Counted from the stretch's first letter, positions 20,207 to 31,170 are shown. The stretch is 64,000 nucleotides of DNA from Nitrosomonadaceae bacterium (GCA_014237605.1 JAAZZR010000002.1:1-64000); one strand, 5' to 3'. Numbers and translations: made by a program. The notes: generated by a model not told the origin, from the letters alone.

Positions 20207-21373
20207 TTAAATCATTACTGAGCTTATACGCTTCAGTTCTTTGACAGTGCAGGTTAATGCGCTAATGAACTCATTAATCTGTTCAAGTGTATTGCTATTA
20301 CCCAAACTTAAACGTACTGCACAACGCGCTAGAATTGGTTCGACTCCCATAGCATCAAGGACATGACTTTTTCCTGGAGCTGCACTTGAGCAGGCGGCAC
20401 CACTTGCGATTAGAAATCCTGCCCTTTCTAGATGAATTACTAAAGTTTCACCCTCGATATCTGGCAGTGCAAAATAACATGTGTTTGGTAACCGGGTTGC
20501 ATTCATACCAAAAATTATTGCACCCATTTCAATTAATCTTTTCTCTAGGTGTGTACGTAATCTTGTAACATGTATTGTGGTTCTTTCCATTCGTAGTTTA
20601 GATAGCTCACAAGCTTTACCAAAGCCTACTATGGCTGGTACATTTTCTGTTCCTGAACGTAGGCCACCTTCATGACCGCCACCAAATATCTGTGGTCTAA
20701 GCACGAGCTCTTTATCTATAATAAGTGCTGCAGCACCTTTTGGCCCATATATCTTATGAGAGGATAATGTCATAGCATGTACATTAAGAGAGGGAAAGTT
20801 AACGGGTATTTTTCCAAAGGCCTGAATCGCATCGGTGTGTATCAATGCACCTAACTTTCTAGATTTTTCCGCAATATTTGCCACTTCTTGAATTACTCCA
20901 GTTTCATTATTAGCTAGCATAACGGACACTATGTTTGGACGGTACTCTGATAGAGCTTTATCAACATCACTCATTATTATGCGTCCAGATCTATCGACTA
21001 TGAGCTGCCGAAGCCCGCATTCCTTATTAGTACTCTGTGCTAATTCCTTGGCTGGACGCAAAACGCAGGGATGTTCAATTGCGCTAACAATAATTCGTGT
21101 GCTTTTTAGGTGTCCAGTGGCCCCTTGAATAAATAGATTATTAGCTTCTGACCCTCCACTGGTAAAGACCACTTGTGATGGCTGTGCTTCAATCGAATCT
21201 GCTACCTGTTCTCGCGCATGATTAATTGCCTGGCGGCCAGCTATCCCAAGATTATGGCCACTTGATGGGTTGCCAAATTTATTCTGAAAATATGGCATCA
21301 TTGCCTCCAATACTTCATCGTCTACCCTAGTGGTAGCATTATGATCAAAATAAACTTTTTCTATTTTATTCAT
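20207..21373 (-). CDS. iscS: Cysteine desulfurase (IscS/NifS family)
   Basis: PLP enzyme that takes sulfur from cysteine for Fe-S clusters and thio-modified tRNA. 388 residues. It starts VYFDHNATTRVDDEV, has the PLP-binding Lys in SSHKIYGPKG near residue 206, GGGHEGGLRSGTENV, and the active-site Cys in SGAACSSAAPGKS near residue 327. Close to IscS/NifS rather than SufS. Usual isc partners (iscR, iscU, iscA, hscBA) are not beside it: trmJ is upstream, where iscR often stands, and gene-free DNA is downstream. So the isc-specific symbol is tentative, and it could be a NifS-like paralogue. Confidence 0.85.
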   Translation of the reverse strand: MNKIEKVYFDHNATTRVDDEVLEAMMPYFQNKFGNPSSGHNLGIAGRQAINHAREQVADSIEAQPSQVVFTSGGSEANNLFIQGATGHLKSTRIIVSAIEHPCVLRPAKELAQSTNKECGLRQLIVDRSGRIIMSDVDKALSEYRPNIVSVMLANNETGVIQEVANIAEKSRKLGALIHTDAIQAFGKIPVNFPSLNVHAMTLSSHKIYGPKGAAALIIDKELVLRPQIFGGGHEGGLRSGTENVPAIVGFGKACELSKLRMERTTIHVTRLRTHLEKRLIEMGAIIFGMNATRLPNTCYFALPDIEGETLVIHLERAGFLIASGAACSSAAPGKSHVLDAMGVEPILARCAVRLSLGNSNTLEQINEFISALTCTVKELKRISSVMI

Positions 21374-21497
21374 TTTTGGTATTTATATTTGATGCCATTC
21401 TTATTGAAAACATTAATTATAATTTGAAAATAATATTCGTATTTTAACTATAAGAATCTTATAATTTTAATTATAGAGGACTCATGTTATTTATTTT

Positions 21498-22226
21498 TTA
21501 TTCTTTCTTTTCCAAAGAAGTCAGAACCCCACGTAATATTTTAATTTCTTTTTTTTCTAAATTTGTACGGGAATACAAGCGGCGGATTCTTTTCATTAAA
21601 TGCTTTGGATTCTTAGGATCAAGGAATCCACTATTAAGCATAGTATTTTCAAAATGACGGTAAAATAACTCTATTTCATCGTGACTTGCTAGCTCTCCCA
21701 ATGTTGATGGCAGATATTCTTCAAGATCTGGTAGTGCCATGCGTAATTCATAAGTCATTACTTGTACTGCACTGGCAAGGTTAAGAGAAGAATACTCTGG
21801 ATTAGCTGGAATATGTACCATAAATTGACACTTACTTATCTCCTCTGAGGTAAGCCCGGATGTCTCTGATCCGAAAACTAATGCTACCGGGGATCTACGT
21901 GCCTGACTGAGGATTTTTTGTGCTCCCTGACGGGGGTCAGATACATCAAGTGAAAGGTTTCGTTGACGTGCTGTGACAGCAGCTGCAAGAGTAGTACCAC
22001 TTAATGCTTCGTTAAGTGTTCTGCAAACTTTAGTATTGTTAAGTACATCCCAAGCCCCAGCAGACCGTCTTTCTGCTTCTTTATCTGGGAAAGATTTCGG
22101 GTTTACTAGATAGAGCGACCTTAAACCCATTGTTTTTATGGCTCTTGCTACTGCCCCTATGTTTCCAGGATGGCTTGGGCTACACAATATTACACGTACG
22201 TTGTCAAGCGGGCAGAGAGGAATCAT
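21498..22226 (-). CDS. trmJ: tRNA (cytidine/uridine-32-2'-O)-methyltransferase TrmJ
   Basis: SPOUT-fold methyltransferase that 2'-O-methylates position 32 in tRNA anticodon loops using SAM. 242 residues. N-terminal VRVILCSPSHPGNIGAVARAIKTMGL is the TrmJ/TrmH motif 1. The knot is completed by VALVFGSETSGLTSEE and HIPANPEYSSLNLASAVQVM. The C-terminal helical region (FYRHFENTMLNSGFL) is the usual TrmJ extension. Divergent from suhB across 48 bp, as in many proteobacteria. Confidence 0.92.
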   Translation of the reverse strand: MIPLCPLDNVRVILCSPSHPGNIGAVARAIKTMGLRSLYLVNPKSFPDKEAERRSAGAWDVLNNTKVCRTLNEALSGTTLAAAVTARQRNLSLDVSDPRQGAQKILSQARRSPVALVFGSETSGLTSEEISKCQFMVHIPANPEYSSLNLASAVQVMTYELRMALPDLEEYLPSTLGELASHDEIELFYRHFENTMLNSGFLDPKNPKHLMKRIRRLYSRTNLEKKEIKILRGVLTSLEKKE

Positions 22227-22274
22227 ATTAAAATGCCATAGTTATAAATAATTTAAATTCGTTTCAGGACTAAT

Positions 22275-23081
22275 ATGCACCCAATGCTTAATACTGCAGT
22301 TAAAGCGGCACGACGTGCCGGTGGAATAATTAATCGCGCCTCACAGAATCTTGATTTATTGCACGTTTCACGTAAAGCACATAGTGACTTTGTTAGTGAG
22401 GTAGATAGTAACGCAGAAGATGCCATTATAAAGGTTCTTTTAGAAGCTTACCCTAAGCATTCTATTCTAGCAGAAGAAAGTGGTACTACAGGTGATCAAG
22501 ATGAGCCTGAATATCAGTGGATTATTGATCCACTTGACGGCACCACAAATTTTCTTCATGGCTATCCTCAATATTCAGTTTCTATAGCATTAAAATATAG
22601 AGGTGTATTAACGCAGGCTGTAGTTTATGACCCAACTGGAAATGAGTTATTTACTGCAAGCCGTGGACAAGGAGCCTATCTTAATGACCATAGATTACGT
22701 GTAAGTAAACGTAATAAATTCTCCGAATGTTTGATAGGCACTGGTCTTCCATTTCGGGAGCTTACACATATGGATACCTATCTTTCTATGCTCAAGGACA
22801 TAATTCCTAGAGTCGCAGGTATTCGCCGTCCTGGTTCTGCTGCGTTAGATCTAGCCTATGTGGCAGCTGGGCGCTATGATGGTTTTTGGGAGTTAGGTTT
22901 GGGTCCCTGGGATATGGCTGCTGGTTGTTTACTTATTACAGAAGCGGGTGGACTTGTAAGTGATTTGGAAGGAAATGAAACTCATCTAGAAAGTGGGAAC
23001 ATTATCGCCGGAAACCCCAAAATATTTGGACAGCTTTTGCAGGTAATTGCGCCTCATTTAACAAAGGAATTGATAGCCTAA
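22275..23081 (+). CDS. suhB: Inositol-1-monophosphatase family protein SuhB
   Basis: Mg2+-dependent phosphatase of the IMPase family; in E. coli SuhB also acts with Nus factors in rRNA transcription. 268 residues. Metal-binding blocks: AEESG near residue 70-74, [15 protein letters not shown] near 86-100, and the C-terminal [17 protein letters not shown] near 212. Divergent from trmJ. mutS follows 71 bp downstream. Whether enzymatic or antitermination activity matters here cannot be told from the sequence. Confidence 0.92.
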   Translation: MHPMLNTAVKAARRAGGIINRASQNLDLLHVSRKAHSDFVSEVDSNAEDAIIKVLLEAYPKHSILAEESGTTGDQDEPEYQWIIDPLDGTTNFLHGYPQYSVSIALKYRGVLTQAVVYDPTGNELFTASRGQGAYLNDHRLRVSKRNKFSECLIGTGLPFRELTHMDTYLSMLKDIIPRVAGIRRPGSAALDLAYVAAGRYDGFWELGLGPWDMAAGCLLITEAGGLVSDLEGNETHLESGNIIAGNPKIFGQLLQVIAPHLTKELIA

Positions 23082-23152
23082 TGCTTGCAATATTGCGGGA
23101 CTAACATTATGTAATTCTGACACAATGACATTTTTTAAATATTACCTTGATC

Positions 23153-25720
23153 ATGTCTAGTAACCATACTCCAATGATGCGGCAATATCTTCGTCTTAAG
23201 GCGGAGCACCCTGATACTCTGATGTTTTATAGGATGGGTGATTTCTATGAATTATTCTTTGAAGATGCAGAAAAAGCCGCAAAATTATTAGATATTACTC
23301 TAACTAAGCGTGGAACATCGGCTGGGGCTCCCGTAAAAATGGCAGGATTTCCGTATCATGCAGCTGATCAGTATCTGGCAAAGCTTGTTAGGCTTGGTTT
23401 ATCAGTGGCTATTTGTGAACAAATTAGTAATTCTGTCGCCACTAGTAAAGGTCTAGTAGAGCGAGAAATAGTACGTATTATTACGCCAGGTACATTGACT
23501 GACACAGCATTATTGTAAGAGAAGCGCGACTGTATCTTGCTTGCCCTAGATTTACACGAGGGAACATTAGGCTTGGCATGGTTAAATTTGGCTGCAGGAG
23601 ATCTCCGTGTAATGGAAACATCTCCAAATAATTTACTGAATGAACTTGGAAGATTAAAACCTGCAGAGATACTTTTACCTGAATCATTTGATACATCAGT
23701 TCTGCTTAATGAAGGAGGGGCATTGAAACGTTTGCCTTCATGGCAGTTTGATACTGAAGCTTCAATTCGGAAGCTTTCTCGGCAATTTAAAACTCATGAC
23801 CTTTCTGGTTTTGGATGTGATGGGCTATATCCATCAATCAGTGCAGCAGGAGCATTACTTGATTATGTCTGCCTTACACAAAGTGCAAGTGCAGTGCATG
23901 TTAGCTCTTTGCAAGTAGAGCGAGGCAGTACTTACGTACAAATGGATGCTGTTACTCGTTGCAATCTCGAAATATCAGAAACTATACGAGGAGAGAAATC
24001 ACCAACGTTACTATCACTATTGGATACTTGTTCAACAAATATGGGTAGCCGGATGTTGCAGCATTGGTTACATAATCCATTACGTGATCAGATCAAGGTA
24101 CAGAATCGACTTGAAGACGTATCCACACTAATCGGGAACCCGGGTTCAGAATCATGTCTGATAGTAAGAAAACGCCTAAAGAAAATTGTTGATATCGAGC
24201 GTATATCCGCTCGTATTGCATTTAAATCAATAAGACCAAGAGACTTATCAGGGCTACGTGATAGCCTCGAAAGATTACCTGAAATCGTTTCTTTACTTTC
24301 AGGATATTCCAGTAAAAATATGGCTATTCTAGTAAAGGCTATGACCCCCAAAGTCGAACTTCTTAATTTATTAAAGAATGCGATACATGATGAGCCCAAT
24401 ACAATGTTGCGTGACGGCAATGTAATAGCAGATGGCTATGACAAAGAATTAGATGAGTTACGTGCGATACAGAATAACTGTGGTGAATTCCTACTACAGC
24501 TAGAATTAAGGGAAAGAGCTCGTACTAATATTCCAACCCTCAGAGTTGAATACAATCGTGTACATGGTTTTTATATCGAAGTGACTAATACACACAAAGA
24601 AAAAATTCCGGAAGATTATAGTAGGCGTCAGACACTAAAGAATGCAGAGAGATACATTACTCCAGAGCTAAAAATATTTGAAGAAAAAGCACTGTCAGCA
24701 AAAGATCGTTCCCTGGGGCGTGAAAAATTATTATTTAATCTAGTACTAGATATGCTGGTGTCATATGTTAGCCATTTGCAACAAATGGCTTTGAGTGTGG
24801 CTGAATTAGATGTACTTGCAACTTTTGCAGAACGTGCATTAACACTTAATTACACTATGCCAATTTTTACTAGTGAAGCTGAGATTAAAATTCAGGAAGG
24901 TCGGCACCCTGTAGTAGAAAATCAAGTGGATAATTTTGTCGCTAATAATGCAGAGCTGAATGCCAAAAGACAGATGCTTGTTGTTACTGGCCCTAATATG
25001 GGTGGAAAATCCACATATATGAGGCAGGTTGCGCTGATTACCTTGCTTGCACATTGCGGTAGCTTTGTTCCCGCTAAAAATTTATGCATTGGTCCGATTG
25101 ATAAGATTTTTACACGAATTGGTGCATCTGATGACCTTGCAAGCGGACGTTCCACATTTATGGTTGAAATGACGGAAGCTGCAAATATTCTGCATAATGC
25201 TACTGAACAAAGTTTAGTATTGATGGATGAAATAGGGCGGGGCACTTCTACTCTTGATGGATTATCACTGGCTTTTGCAATTGCGCAGTCTTTATTAGTG
25301 AAGAATCGGAGCTATACCCTATTTGCTACACATTATTCAGAGTTATCAAGGCTAGTGGAGAAATTTAGTCAGGCTGCCAATATACATTTTGATGCTGTAG
25401 AGTACAAACAACGCATTACTTTTCTTTATGCTGTTAATGAGGGGTCAGCTAGTCAGAGCTATGGTCTTCAGGTTGCCGCTTTAGCTGGAATACCGGAAGA
25501 GACGATTTCGGCTGCTAGAGAGTATCTGGCAAGATTTAAAATTGAGAATCAAAACGGAGACTTATTTTCGAAAGATATATTTAGTTCTGTCGAAGTAAGT
25601 ACAGTTGAAGAACATCCAGCTCTTTCATTATTATCTAAAATAGCACCCGATGAACTTAGTCCGAAAGAGGCACTAGAAAAGCTTTATGTTTTAGAAGAAA
25701 TATATGGAAAAAATAAATAG
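23153..25720 (+). pseudogene. mutS: DNA mismatch repair protein MutS, interrupted by one in-frame TAA
   Basis: MutS recognises base mismatches and starts repair. From ATG 23153 the frame gives [11 protein letters not shown] (mismatch-contacting Phe) and continues to [10 protein letters not shown], then TAA at 23516-23518 (codon 122), then EKRDCILLA onward in the same frame to 25720. E. coli has Gln there (ALLQERQDN), so CAA-to-TAA explains the stop. The rest is intact: clamp and lever domains, Walker [15 protein letters not shown], and [12 protein letters not shown]. Uninterrupted length would be 855 residues (E. coli 853). The track's second ORF begins at TTG 23537; a product from there would lack the mismatch-binding domain. 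A real nonsense mutation would make a mutator; a base error is the alternative. Confidence 0.88.
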
Positions 25721-25777
25721 CTAAGAGGTAGATATTTTTTAGTTTAAAGCATTCTCCTGATTATAAAATAATAGGAG

Positions 25778-26239
25778 CTACTCATGGACATGGCCATGAG
25801 AAATTTCTTCTTCAGTAGCAGGTCGTACACCTGTAACAGTACAATCGAAGTGTAAAGTTAATCCAGCTAAAGGATGATTGCCATCAACAACTACCTTATC
25901 TTCAGTAATATCAGTAATAGTATAGATCAACGTAGCTTTAGAAGTTTCTTCCTCGCCCTCAAACTGCAGTCCAATTTCTATGCTATCAGGAAACTTGCTA
26001 CGAGGTTCTATGTGAACTAAAGCGCTATCATATTCACCAAAATGGTTCTCTGGCAACATTAGAATGTTGCCAGAGTATCCTATTACTTTATTTTGTAGTT
26101 CTTCTTCAACTATAGGAAAAATTTCATCATATCCGCCGTGCAAGTAATTAACTGGGGAGTCTGTTTTTTCCATAGTTTTACCCGTGGAATCTAATAATAC
26201 ATAATTAATAGATACAACCGTATTTTTCTCTATTTTCAT
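25778..26239 (-). CDS. slyD: FKBP-type peptidyl-prolyl isomerase, SlyD-like
   Basis: Cis/trans prolyl isomerase and chaperone with an insert-in-flap domain. The track ORF starts at 26302 inside rnhB; MKIEKNTVVSINYVLLD at 26239 is the normal start and gives 153 residues. DSTGKTMEKTDSPVNYLHG is the FKBP part, and DGNHPLAGLTLHFDCTV is the conserved C-terminal FKBP strand. The end (EEISHGHVHE) has only three His, far shorter than the metal-binding tail of E. coli SlyD, so nickel handling is less likely. Convergent with mutS and 19 bp downstream of rnhB. Confidence 0.88.
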   Translation of the reverse strand: MKIEKNTVVSINYVLLDSTGKTMEKTDSPVNYLHGGYDEIFPIVEEELQNKVIGYSGNILMLPENHFGEYDSALVHIEPRSKFPDSIEIGLQFEGEEETSKATLIYTITDITEDKVVVDGNHPLAGLTLHFDCTVTGVRPATEEEISHGHVHE

Positions 26240-26258
26240 TTTTTTAGAATTATAGTGT

Positions 26259-26876
26259 TTATAAAATATAACTAGAAGGTAGCAATTTTCGCACAGGTGC
26301 AAAGCTTCGCCTATGTACTAAAGATACTCCATGGAGCTGTAATGCTTCTAAATGCTTCTTCGTTGGGTATCCTTTGTGTTGATCAAAACCATAATCCGGG
26401 AAAGAATCATGTAGGCTGTACATTTCTGCATCACGCGCTGTTTTGGCAAGAATAGAGGCTGCAGAAATCTCTTGCACTAAGCTGTCACCCTTAATGATAG
26501 TCTGTACTTGAATTTTCAGTTTAGGGCTATGTATTCCATCCACTAATATTTTATCAGGTTGGAAGGGTAAACTTTCAACAGCACGCTTCATTGCCAACAA
26601 ACTTGCTTGTAGAATATTAATATCATCAATTTCTTCTACAGATGCTGAGGCGACCGCCCATGCCATTGAGTCTCTTTTGATTAAATATTCAAGTTTATTT
26701 CTCTTCTTGGCACTTAGTTTCTTAGAATCAAGAATTCCTTCTATTTTTTTAACTGGATTGAGCACTACGCAAGCAGCAAATACTGCTCCTGCTAAAGGAC
26801 CTCTACCGGCTTCATCTACACCGCCGATCAGATTATATAATGGGTCAGCTATTTCCTGATTTATGTCTTTGATCAC
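26259..26876 (-). CDS. rnhB: Ribonuclease HII
   Basis: Removes ribonucleotides from DNA and RNA primers. 205 residues. The active-site [12 protein letters not shown] is near residue 20-31, with acidic partners in LVDGIH near 110 and [11 protein letters not shown], plus the [12 protein letters not shown] motif. In betaproteobacteria lpxA and lpxB normally lie between fabZ and rnhB; here fabZ is only 41 bp upstream. Confidence 0.93.
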   Translation of the reverse strand: MIKDINQEIADPLYNLIGGVDEAGRGPLAGAVFAACVVLNPVKKIEGILDSKKLSAKKRNKLEYLIKRDSMAWAVASASVEEIDDINILQASLLAMKRAVESLPFQPDKILVDGIHSPKLKIQVQTIIKGDSLVQEISAASILAKTARDAEMYSLHDSFPDYGFDQHKGYPTKKHLEALQLHGVSLVHRRSFAPVRKLLPSSYIL

Positions 26877-26917
26877 TAGGTGAATATATTTAAATGTTAA
26901 TTAAATACAGGCACTTC

Positions 26918-27352
26918 CTATATATCCTTTATTGTACACATCAACTTTGCTTCAGTAGCAATTTTACCATCTACCTCGGCTTTAGCAGAATACTTTATGA
27001 CTCCTTTAATCTGCCTTTCTATTTTTACTTTCAATATTAGTTGGTCACCTGCATAAACCGGTTTTTTAAAGCGAGCTTGGTCTATGCCAACAAAATAATA
27101 TACAGAGTCATTATCAACTTTTAGATCTAAAGTCTTTAGGGTAAGTAGTGCAGCTGCTTGTGCCAAAGCTTCTATGATTAATACTCCTGGCATAATGGGA
27201 TGATGAGGAAAATGGCCTGGAAAAAATGGCTCATTAATAGTGACATTCTTAAGCGCAATAATTTCTTTGCCTGAGTCACATGAGAGCACCCGATCCACTA
27301 GTAGAAATGGGTAGCGATGGGGAAGATATTTCAATATTTCATGAATGTCCAT
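26918..27352 (-). CDS. fabZ: 3-hydroxyacyl-ACP dehydratase FabZ
   Basis: Dehydrates 3-hydroxyacyl-ACP in fatty acid elongation. 144 residues, normal. The hot-dog fold active-site helix region [13 protein letters not shown] with catalytic His near residue 11, then [19 protein letters not shown] near 40-58 with the conserved Glu following, are intact. Usually flanked by lpxD and lpxA; here flanked directly by bamA (71 bp) and rnhB (41 bp). Fatty acid synthesis still needs it when lipid A is absent, which would explain its survival alone. Confidence 0.95.
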   Translation of the reverse strand: MDIHEILKYLPHRYPFLLVDRVLSCDSGKEIIALKNVTINEPFFPGHFPHHPIMPGVLIIEALAQAAALLTLKTLDLKVDNDSVYYFVGIDQARFKKPVYAGDQLILKVKIERQIKGVIKYSAKAEVDGKIATEAKLMCTIKDI

Positions 27353-27423
27353 AGTGTTCCTTAATTGTCTGTTATTCTTTAATTTTACGATAGTAAAATG
27401 ATATAGTGGCGTTTTTTATGATC

Positions 27424-29799
27424 TTAGAATTGTTGTCCAAATGAGAATTGAAATGGCTGCATTCTATCTCCTTCTTTCTTGTTAATTGGTTTTGCTATAC
27501 TCACTTTAAGGGGGCCCATTGGGGAAACCCAGGAAACGGAGAATCCTGCAGAGTAACGCATACCTTCATTCCTCTTTATAAGGCCATTCGGGCCAAATAC
27601 AGTACCAGCATCAATGAACGTACCTAGTCGGATGGTTCTATCGTTTGTCATTCCTGGCATTGGAAATAATAGTTCAATACTTCCTGCTACTAATTTATTC
27701 CCACCTAATGCTCTGCGGGCATTATCGCGCGGGCCTAGTGAGCTTATCCTGTAACCACGTACTGTACGATTTCCTCCGGCAAAGAAATTTTTAAAGAAAG
27801 GTAATTCTCTTCCATCATAGCCATTTCCATACCCCAGTCTCCCACCCATCATTAGGGTAAAATTCTTTGAAAGAGGCCAATAATGTTTAGTTGAATAGTT
27901 TATTTTAAAGTATTTAAGATCTCCTATTGGCACGCTCACCTCTCCAAATACTCTATGCATCGACCCAGATGTTGGCCAGATACCGCTATTAAGGCCATTC
28001 ATTTGCCATCTTGCTGTTAGTGGAAAATTGGTAGTAGGATTTCCAAATACTTCTACAAATCTTCTGTTACGCAATGGGCTGAGTACTGAATTAGTAATGT
28101 CGGTCACTTCAGCCCCTAGCCCGACAAAAACAGATTGTTTCTCACTAATTGGGAGGCCAAAGCGGAGCGCTGCACCAGTAGTTCTAGATTTAATATTTGA
28201 TACAGCATTTAAATTGTTAGTATTCAAACTTCGCATGTAAAGATCAATTCCTGCTGTTATCCCATCAACTGTAAAATAAGGATCAGTATATGACAAGGAG
28301 AACAATTTTCTAACAGCGCCTGTATTTGCTTTCAGAGCAAGGTGATTCCCAGTACCAAATACATTCGCCTGCGAAACATTCCCACTTAATATTATCCCCT
28401 CTTGCTGGGAAAATCCTAGGCCAAACATTACATTCCCAGTCGGTTTTTCTTTAACAGCGACATTTACATCAACTTTGTCTGTGCTATTGGGGACTGCTGG
28501 GGTCTCTACAGAAACGCTTGTAAAATATTGAAGTAAGTCTATCCGCACCTTAGAGCGATTTATCTTGGCAGTTGAATACCAGCTGCCTTCAAGCTGGCGT
28601 ATTTCTCTTCGTATGACTTCATCACGAGTACGCTCATTACCAGAAATAGTAATTCGTCTTACGTAAACTCTACGGCCCGGGTCAATAAAAAAGGTGAAGG
28701 ATACTTCTTGTTTCTCTTTGTCTTGCTCTGGCGATGCATTGACATTGGCAAAACCGTATCCATCATCACCTAATCGGTCTGTAATAAGCTTAATTGATTC
28801 GGTTAGCTTCTTACGTGAGAATATATCGCCAGAACCAAGTTTGAGAAGTTTAAGTAACTCTTCCTCCGGAACCTGCTTCATGTCACCAGCCAATTTGATT
28901 TCAGAAATTTTGAACTGGGGCCCTTCCTGGATATTTACTGTAATATAAATATCTTGCATGTCCGATGTTACAGAAACCTGAGTAGATTCAATATTAAACT
29001 CTAAGTAACCACGATCAAGGTAATGAGAACGTAAAGTTTCTAAGTCAGCAGATAATTTTTGTTTTGAGTATTGATCATCACTAGTGATCCAGGTTAGAAG
29101 GCCGGGAGTTCTGAGACTAAACAGGCCGACCAGCTCCCTTTCTCTAAACGATTTGTTACCGACAATATTTATTTTTCTTATTTTTGCAACCTCTCCTTCA
29201 TCAATGCTAAAGTTTAGTCCAACACGATTACGTTCAAGAGGGGTGATCGTAGTAGTTACCTTTACAGCATACCGGCCTTTACTAATATACTGCTGCTTTA
29301 ATGTTTGTTCAGCTCTGTCCAGTAATGCACGATCAAAAATACGTGAGACAGCTAAGCCACTCTGTCTTAATCCGGTTTTAAGTTTATCCGGTTCAAATTC
29401 GCTTATACCGACAATACTAATTTCCGCAATAGCTGGGCGCTCTTGAACTATTACTAGTAGGACACCATCTTCAGATTCTAACCGTACATCCTTAAAAAAA
29501 CCGGTGGAGTAAAGTGCCTTGATTGCATCCGTTGCTTTTTGTTTGGTTAAAGAATCGCCAACTTTTATTGGCAGATAGCTAAATACAGTTCCTGCTTCGG
29601 TTCGTTGAATACCCTCTACTCGGATATCTTTAACTATCATAACCCCCTCTTCTTTAGGGGCAACGATAAACCCTTTTTTTTCTGGATTTCCTAATAAATT
29701 AATAGATTCATCAGAAAATAAATCGACAGGTGCTTCTTCTGCTAGTAAGCATGAGGAGTAGACGAAAAAAATAAGTACAGCAAAGCCCTTAATTTTCAT
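27424..29799 (-). CDS. bamA: Outer membrane protein assembly factor BamA
   Basis: Core of the BAM complex, inserting beta-barrel proteins into the outer membrane. 791 residues. A signal peptide (about residues 1-21, ending CLLA before EEAP), five POTRA repeats to roughly residue 420 (first begins IVKDIRVEGIQRTEAGTVF), then a 16-strand barrel. The loop-6 signature VRGYRISSLGPRD near residue 676 and C-terminal Phe (FSFGQQF) are intact. rseP is 3 bp upstream, giving tight coupling. Downstream skp and lpxD, normal partners, are missing. The cell must still make an outer membrane with barrel proteins. Confidence 0.95.
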   Translation of the reverse strand: MKIKGFAVLIFFVYSSCLLAEEAPVDLFSDESINLLGNPEKKGFIVAPKEEGVMIVKDIRVEGIQRTEAGTVFSYLPIKVGDSLTKQKATDAIKALYSTGFFKDVRLESEDGVLLVIVQERPAIAEISIVGISEFEPDKLKTGLRQSGLAVSRIFDRALLDRAEQTLKQQYISKGRYAVKVTTTITPLERNRVGLNFSIDEGEVAKIRKINIVGNKSFRERELVGLFSLRTPGLLTWITSDDQYSKQKLSADLETLRSHYLDRGYLEFNIESTQVSVTSDMQDIYITVNIQEGPQFKISEIKLAGDMKQVPEEELLKLLKLGSGDIFSRKKLTESIKLITDRLGDDGYGFANVNASPEQDKEKQEVSFTFFIDPGRRVYVRRITISGNERTRDEVIRREIRQLEGSWYSTAKINRSKVRIDLLQYFTSVSVETPAVPNSTDKVDVNVAVKEKPTGNVMFGLGFSQQEGIILSGNVSQANVFGTGNHLALKANTGAVRKLFSLSYTDPYFTVDGITAGIDLYMRSLNTNNLNAVSNIKSRTTGAALRFGLPISEKQSVFVGLGAEVTDITNSVLSPLRNRRFVEVFGNPTTNFPLTARWQMNGLNSGIWPTSGSMHRVFGEVSVPIGDLKYFKINYSTKHYWPLSKNFTLMMGGRLGYGNGYDGRELPFFKNFFAGGNRTVRGYRISSLGPRDNARRALGGNKLVAGSIELLFPMPGMTNDRTIRLGTFIDAGTVFGPNGLIKRNEGMRYSAGFSVSWVSPMGPLKVSIAKPINKKEGDRMQPFQFSFGQQF

Positions 29800-29802
29800 T
29801 TT

Positions 29803-31170
29803 TTAAGTGGGGATCAGCCGATTGATATCGTTATATATGGCAAAAACCATTAAAGTAAATAGCATCATCATTCCCATCTTCTGTCCAATTGCCATAGACT
29901 TTTCTGAAAGAGGGGTGCCCTTAATGATTTCAACAACATAATACATCAAATGTCCACCATCTAATAAGGGGATAGGAAGCAAATTTAATACTCCCAAGCT
30001 AATACTTATAAGTGCAAGAAATCCAAGATAAGATGCGATCCCCATTTGCGCTGACTTACCCGCATAATCAGCGATTGTGATGGGCCCACTTATATTCTTT
30101 ATTGATACTTCTCCCATCACCATTTTCCATAGCATTTGTAACGTAAATACTGAGGTTTCCCATGTTTTATTTATTGCTTTTACCATGGCTATATTTGTCG
30201 GGTAGCTAACTTCAACTAATAAATCTTCTAATTTTGAGTGATCAATTTTTGGTGCAATACCAATTTTGCCAATCTCTTTACCGACTTGAGTAGCCACCTC
30301 TGGGACTATTTTTATATCAATTTTAGTATTGTTACGCCTTATTTTCATTAATAATACTGTTCCAGGGCTATCCTGTATTTTTTGTACAAGATCTTGCCAC
30401 TCTACTATCTCTTTTTCATTAATAGATAGAATCTCATCATTAATAAGTAGGCCAGCATTATCACCTGCGCCGTTTGGTATTACTTGAGCGATTATCGGTC
30501 TAATCTTTGGCTTATAAACGTTTAAGCCTATTTTTTTTAGGAAATTATCATCTAGATCATTAGCATTCAATTTACTTAAGTCTAATTCTCTGGAAACAAC
30601 TTGTTTTTCTATGCTACGGGTCTCAACGATTAAAGTAGGCGTTCTATCTACTGCCTTAGATAAAAGCGCCCAGCGAGCATCTTGCCAGGTAGATACGAGC
30701 TCGTCTCCAATCTTTACTAAAGTCTCACCGCCCTTAAAATTGGCTATTGCCGCAGGTGAATCAGGGGTAATCTGTCCTAGTATTGGTTTCATGCCGCTCA
30801 CTCCATGCATGAAGAGGAAGCAATAGAGCAGGATGGCAAGAAGGAAATTTGCAATTGGTCCTGCGGAAACGATAGCAAAGCGGCGGAAGACTGTCATGCG
30901 ATTAAATGATCGTGATAAGTCTTCAGGTGCAACTTTTCCTTCACGTTCATCTAGCATCTTTACATATCCACCAAGAGGAATGGCTGCTAATACCCATTCA
31001 GTTTTATCTTTTCCCCAATATTTTGTTATTAATGGGCGACCAAATCCTACCGAGAAACGTAACACCTTTACATTACATAAACGAGCAATAAAATAGTGTC
31101 CTAGCTCGTGAAACACTATTAGCAAACCCAATGCAAAGACGAAAGAAATTATTGTAAAGAAGATTGTCAT
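29803..31170 (-). CDS. rseP: Site-2 protease RseP
   Basis: Intramembrane zinc metalloprotease that cleaves anti-sigma factors and signal-peptide remnants in the inner membrane. 455 residues. Zn-binding FHELGHYF near residue 20-27 in the first span, two PDZ domains in the middle (GGETLVKIGDELV; AGLLINDEILSIN), and the second active-site motif LNLLPIPLLDGGHL near 392-405. The usual dxr-rseP-bamA order holds, although 236 bp separate it from dxr. Confidence 0.94.
   Translation of the reverse strand: MTIFFTIISFVFALGLLIVFHELGHYFIARLCNVKVLRFSVGFGRPLITKYWGKDKTEWVLAAIPLGGYVKMLDEREGKVAPEDLSRSFNRMTVFRRFAIVSAGPIANFLLAILLYCFLFMHGVSGMKPILGQITPDSPAAIANFKGGETLVKIGDELVSTWQDARWALLSKAVDRTPTLIVETRSIEKQVVSRELDLSKLNANDLDDNFLKKIGLNVYKPKIRPIIAQVIPNGAGDNAGLLINDEILSINEKEIVEWQDLVQKIQDSPGTVLLMKIRRNNTKIDIKIVPEVATQVGKEIGKIGIAPKIDHSKLEDLLVEVSYPTNIAMVKAINKTWETSVFTLQMLWKMVMGEVSIKNISGPITIADYAGKSAQMGIASYLGFLALISISLGVLNLLPIPLLDGGHLMYYVVEIIKGTPLSEKSMAIGQKMGMMMLFTLMVFAIYNDINRLIPT

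Noticed and set aside
20207-21373. Complete isc operon around the cysteine desulfurase
   Set aside because: No iscR, iscU, iscA, hscB, hscA or fdx is found next to it within the window.
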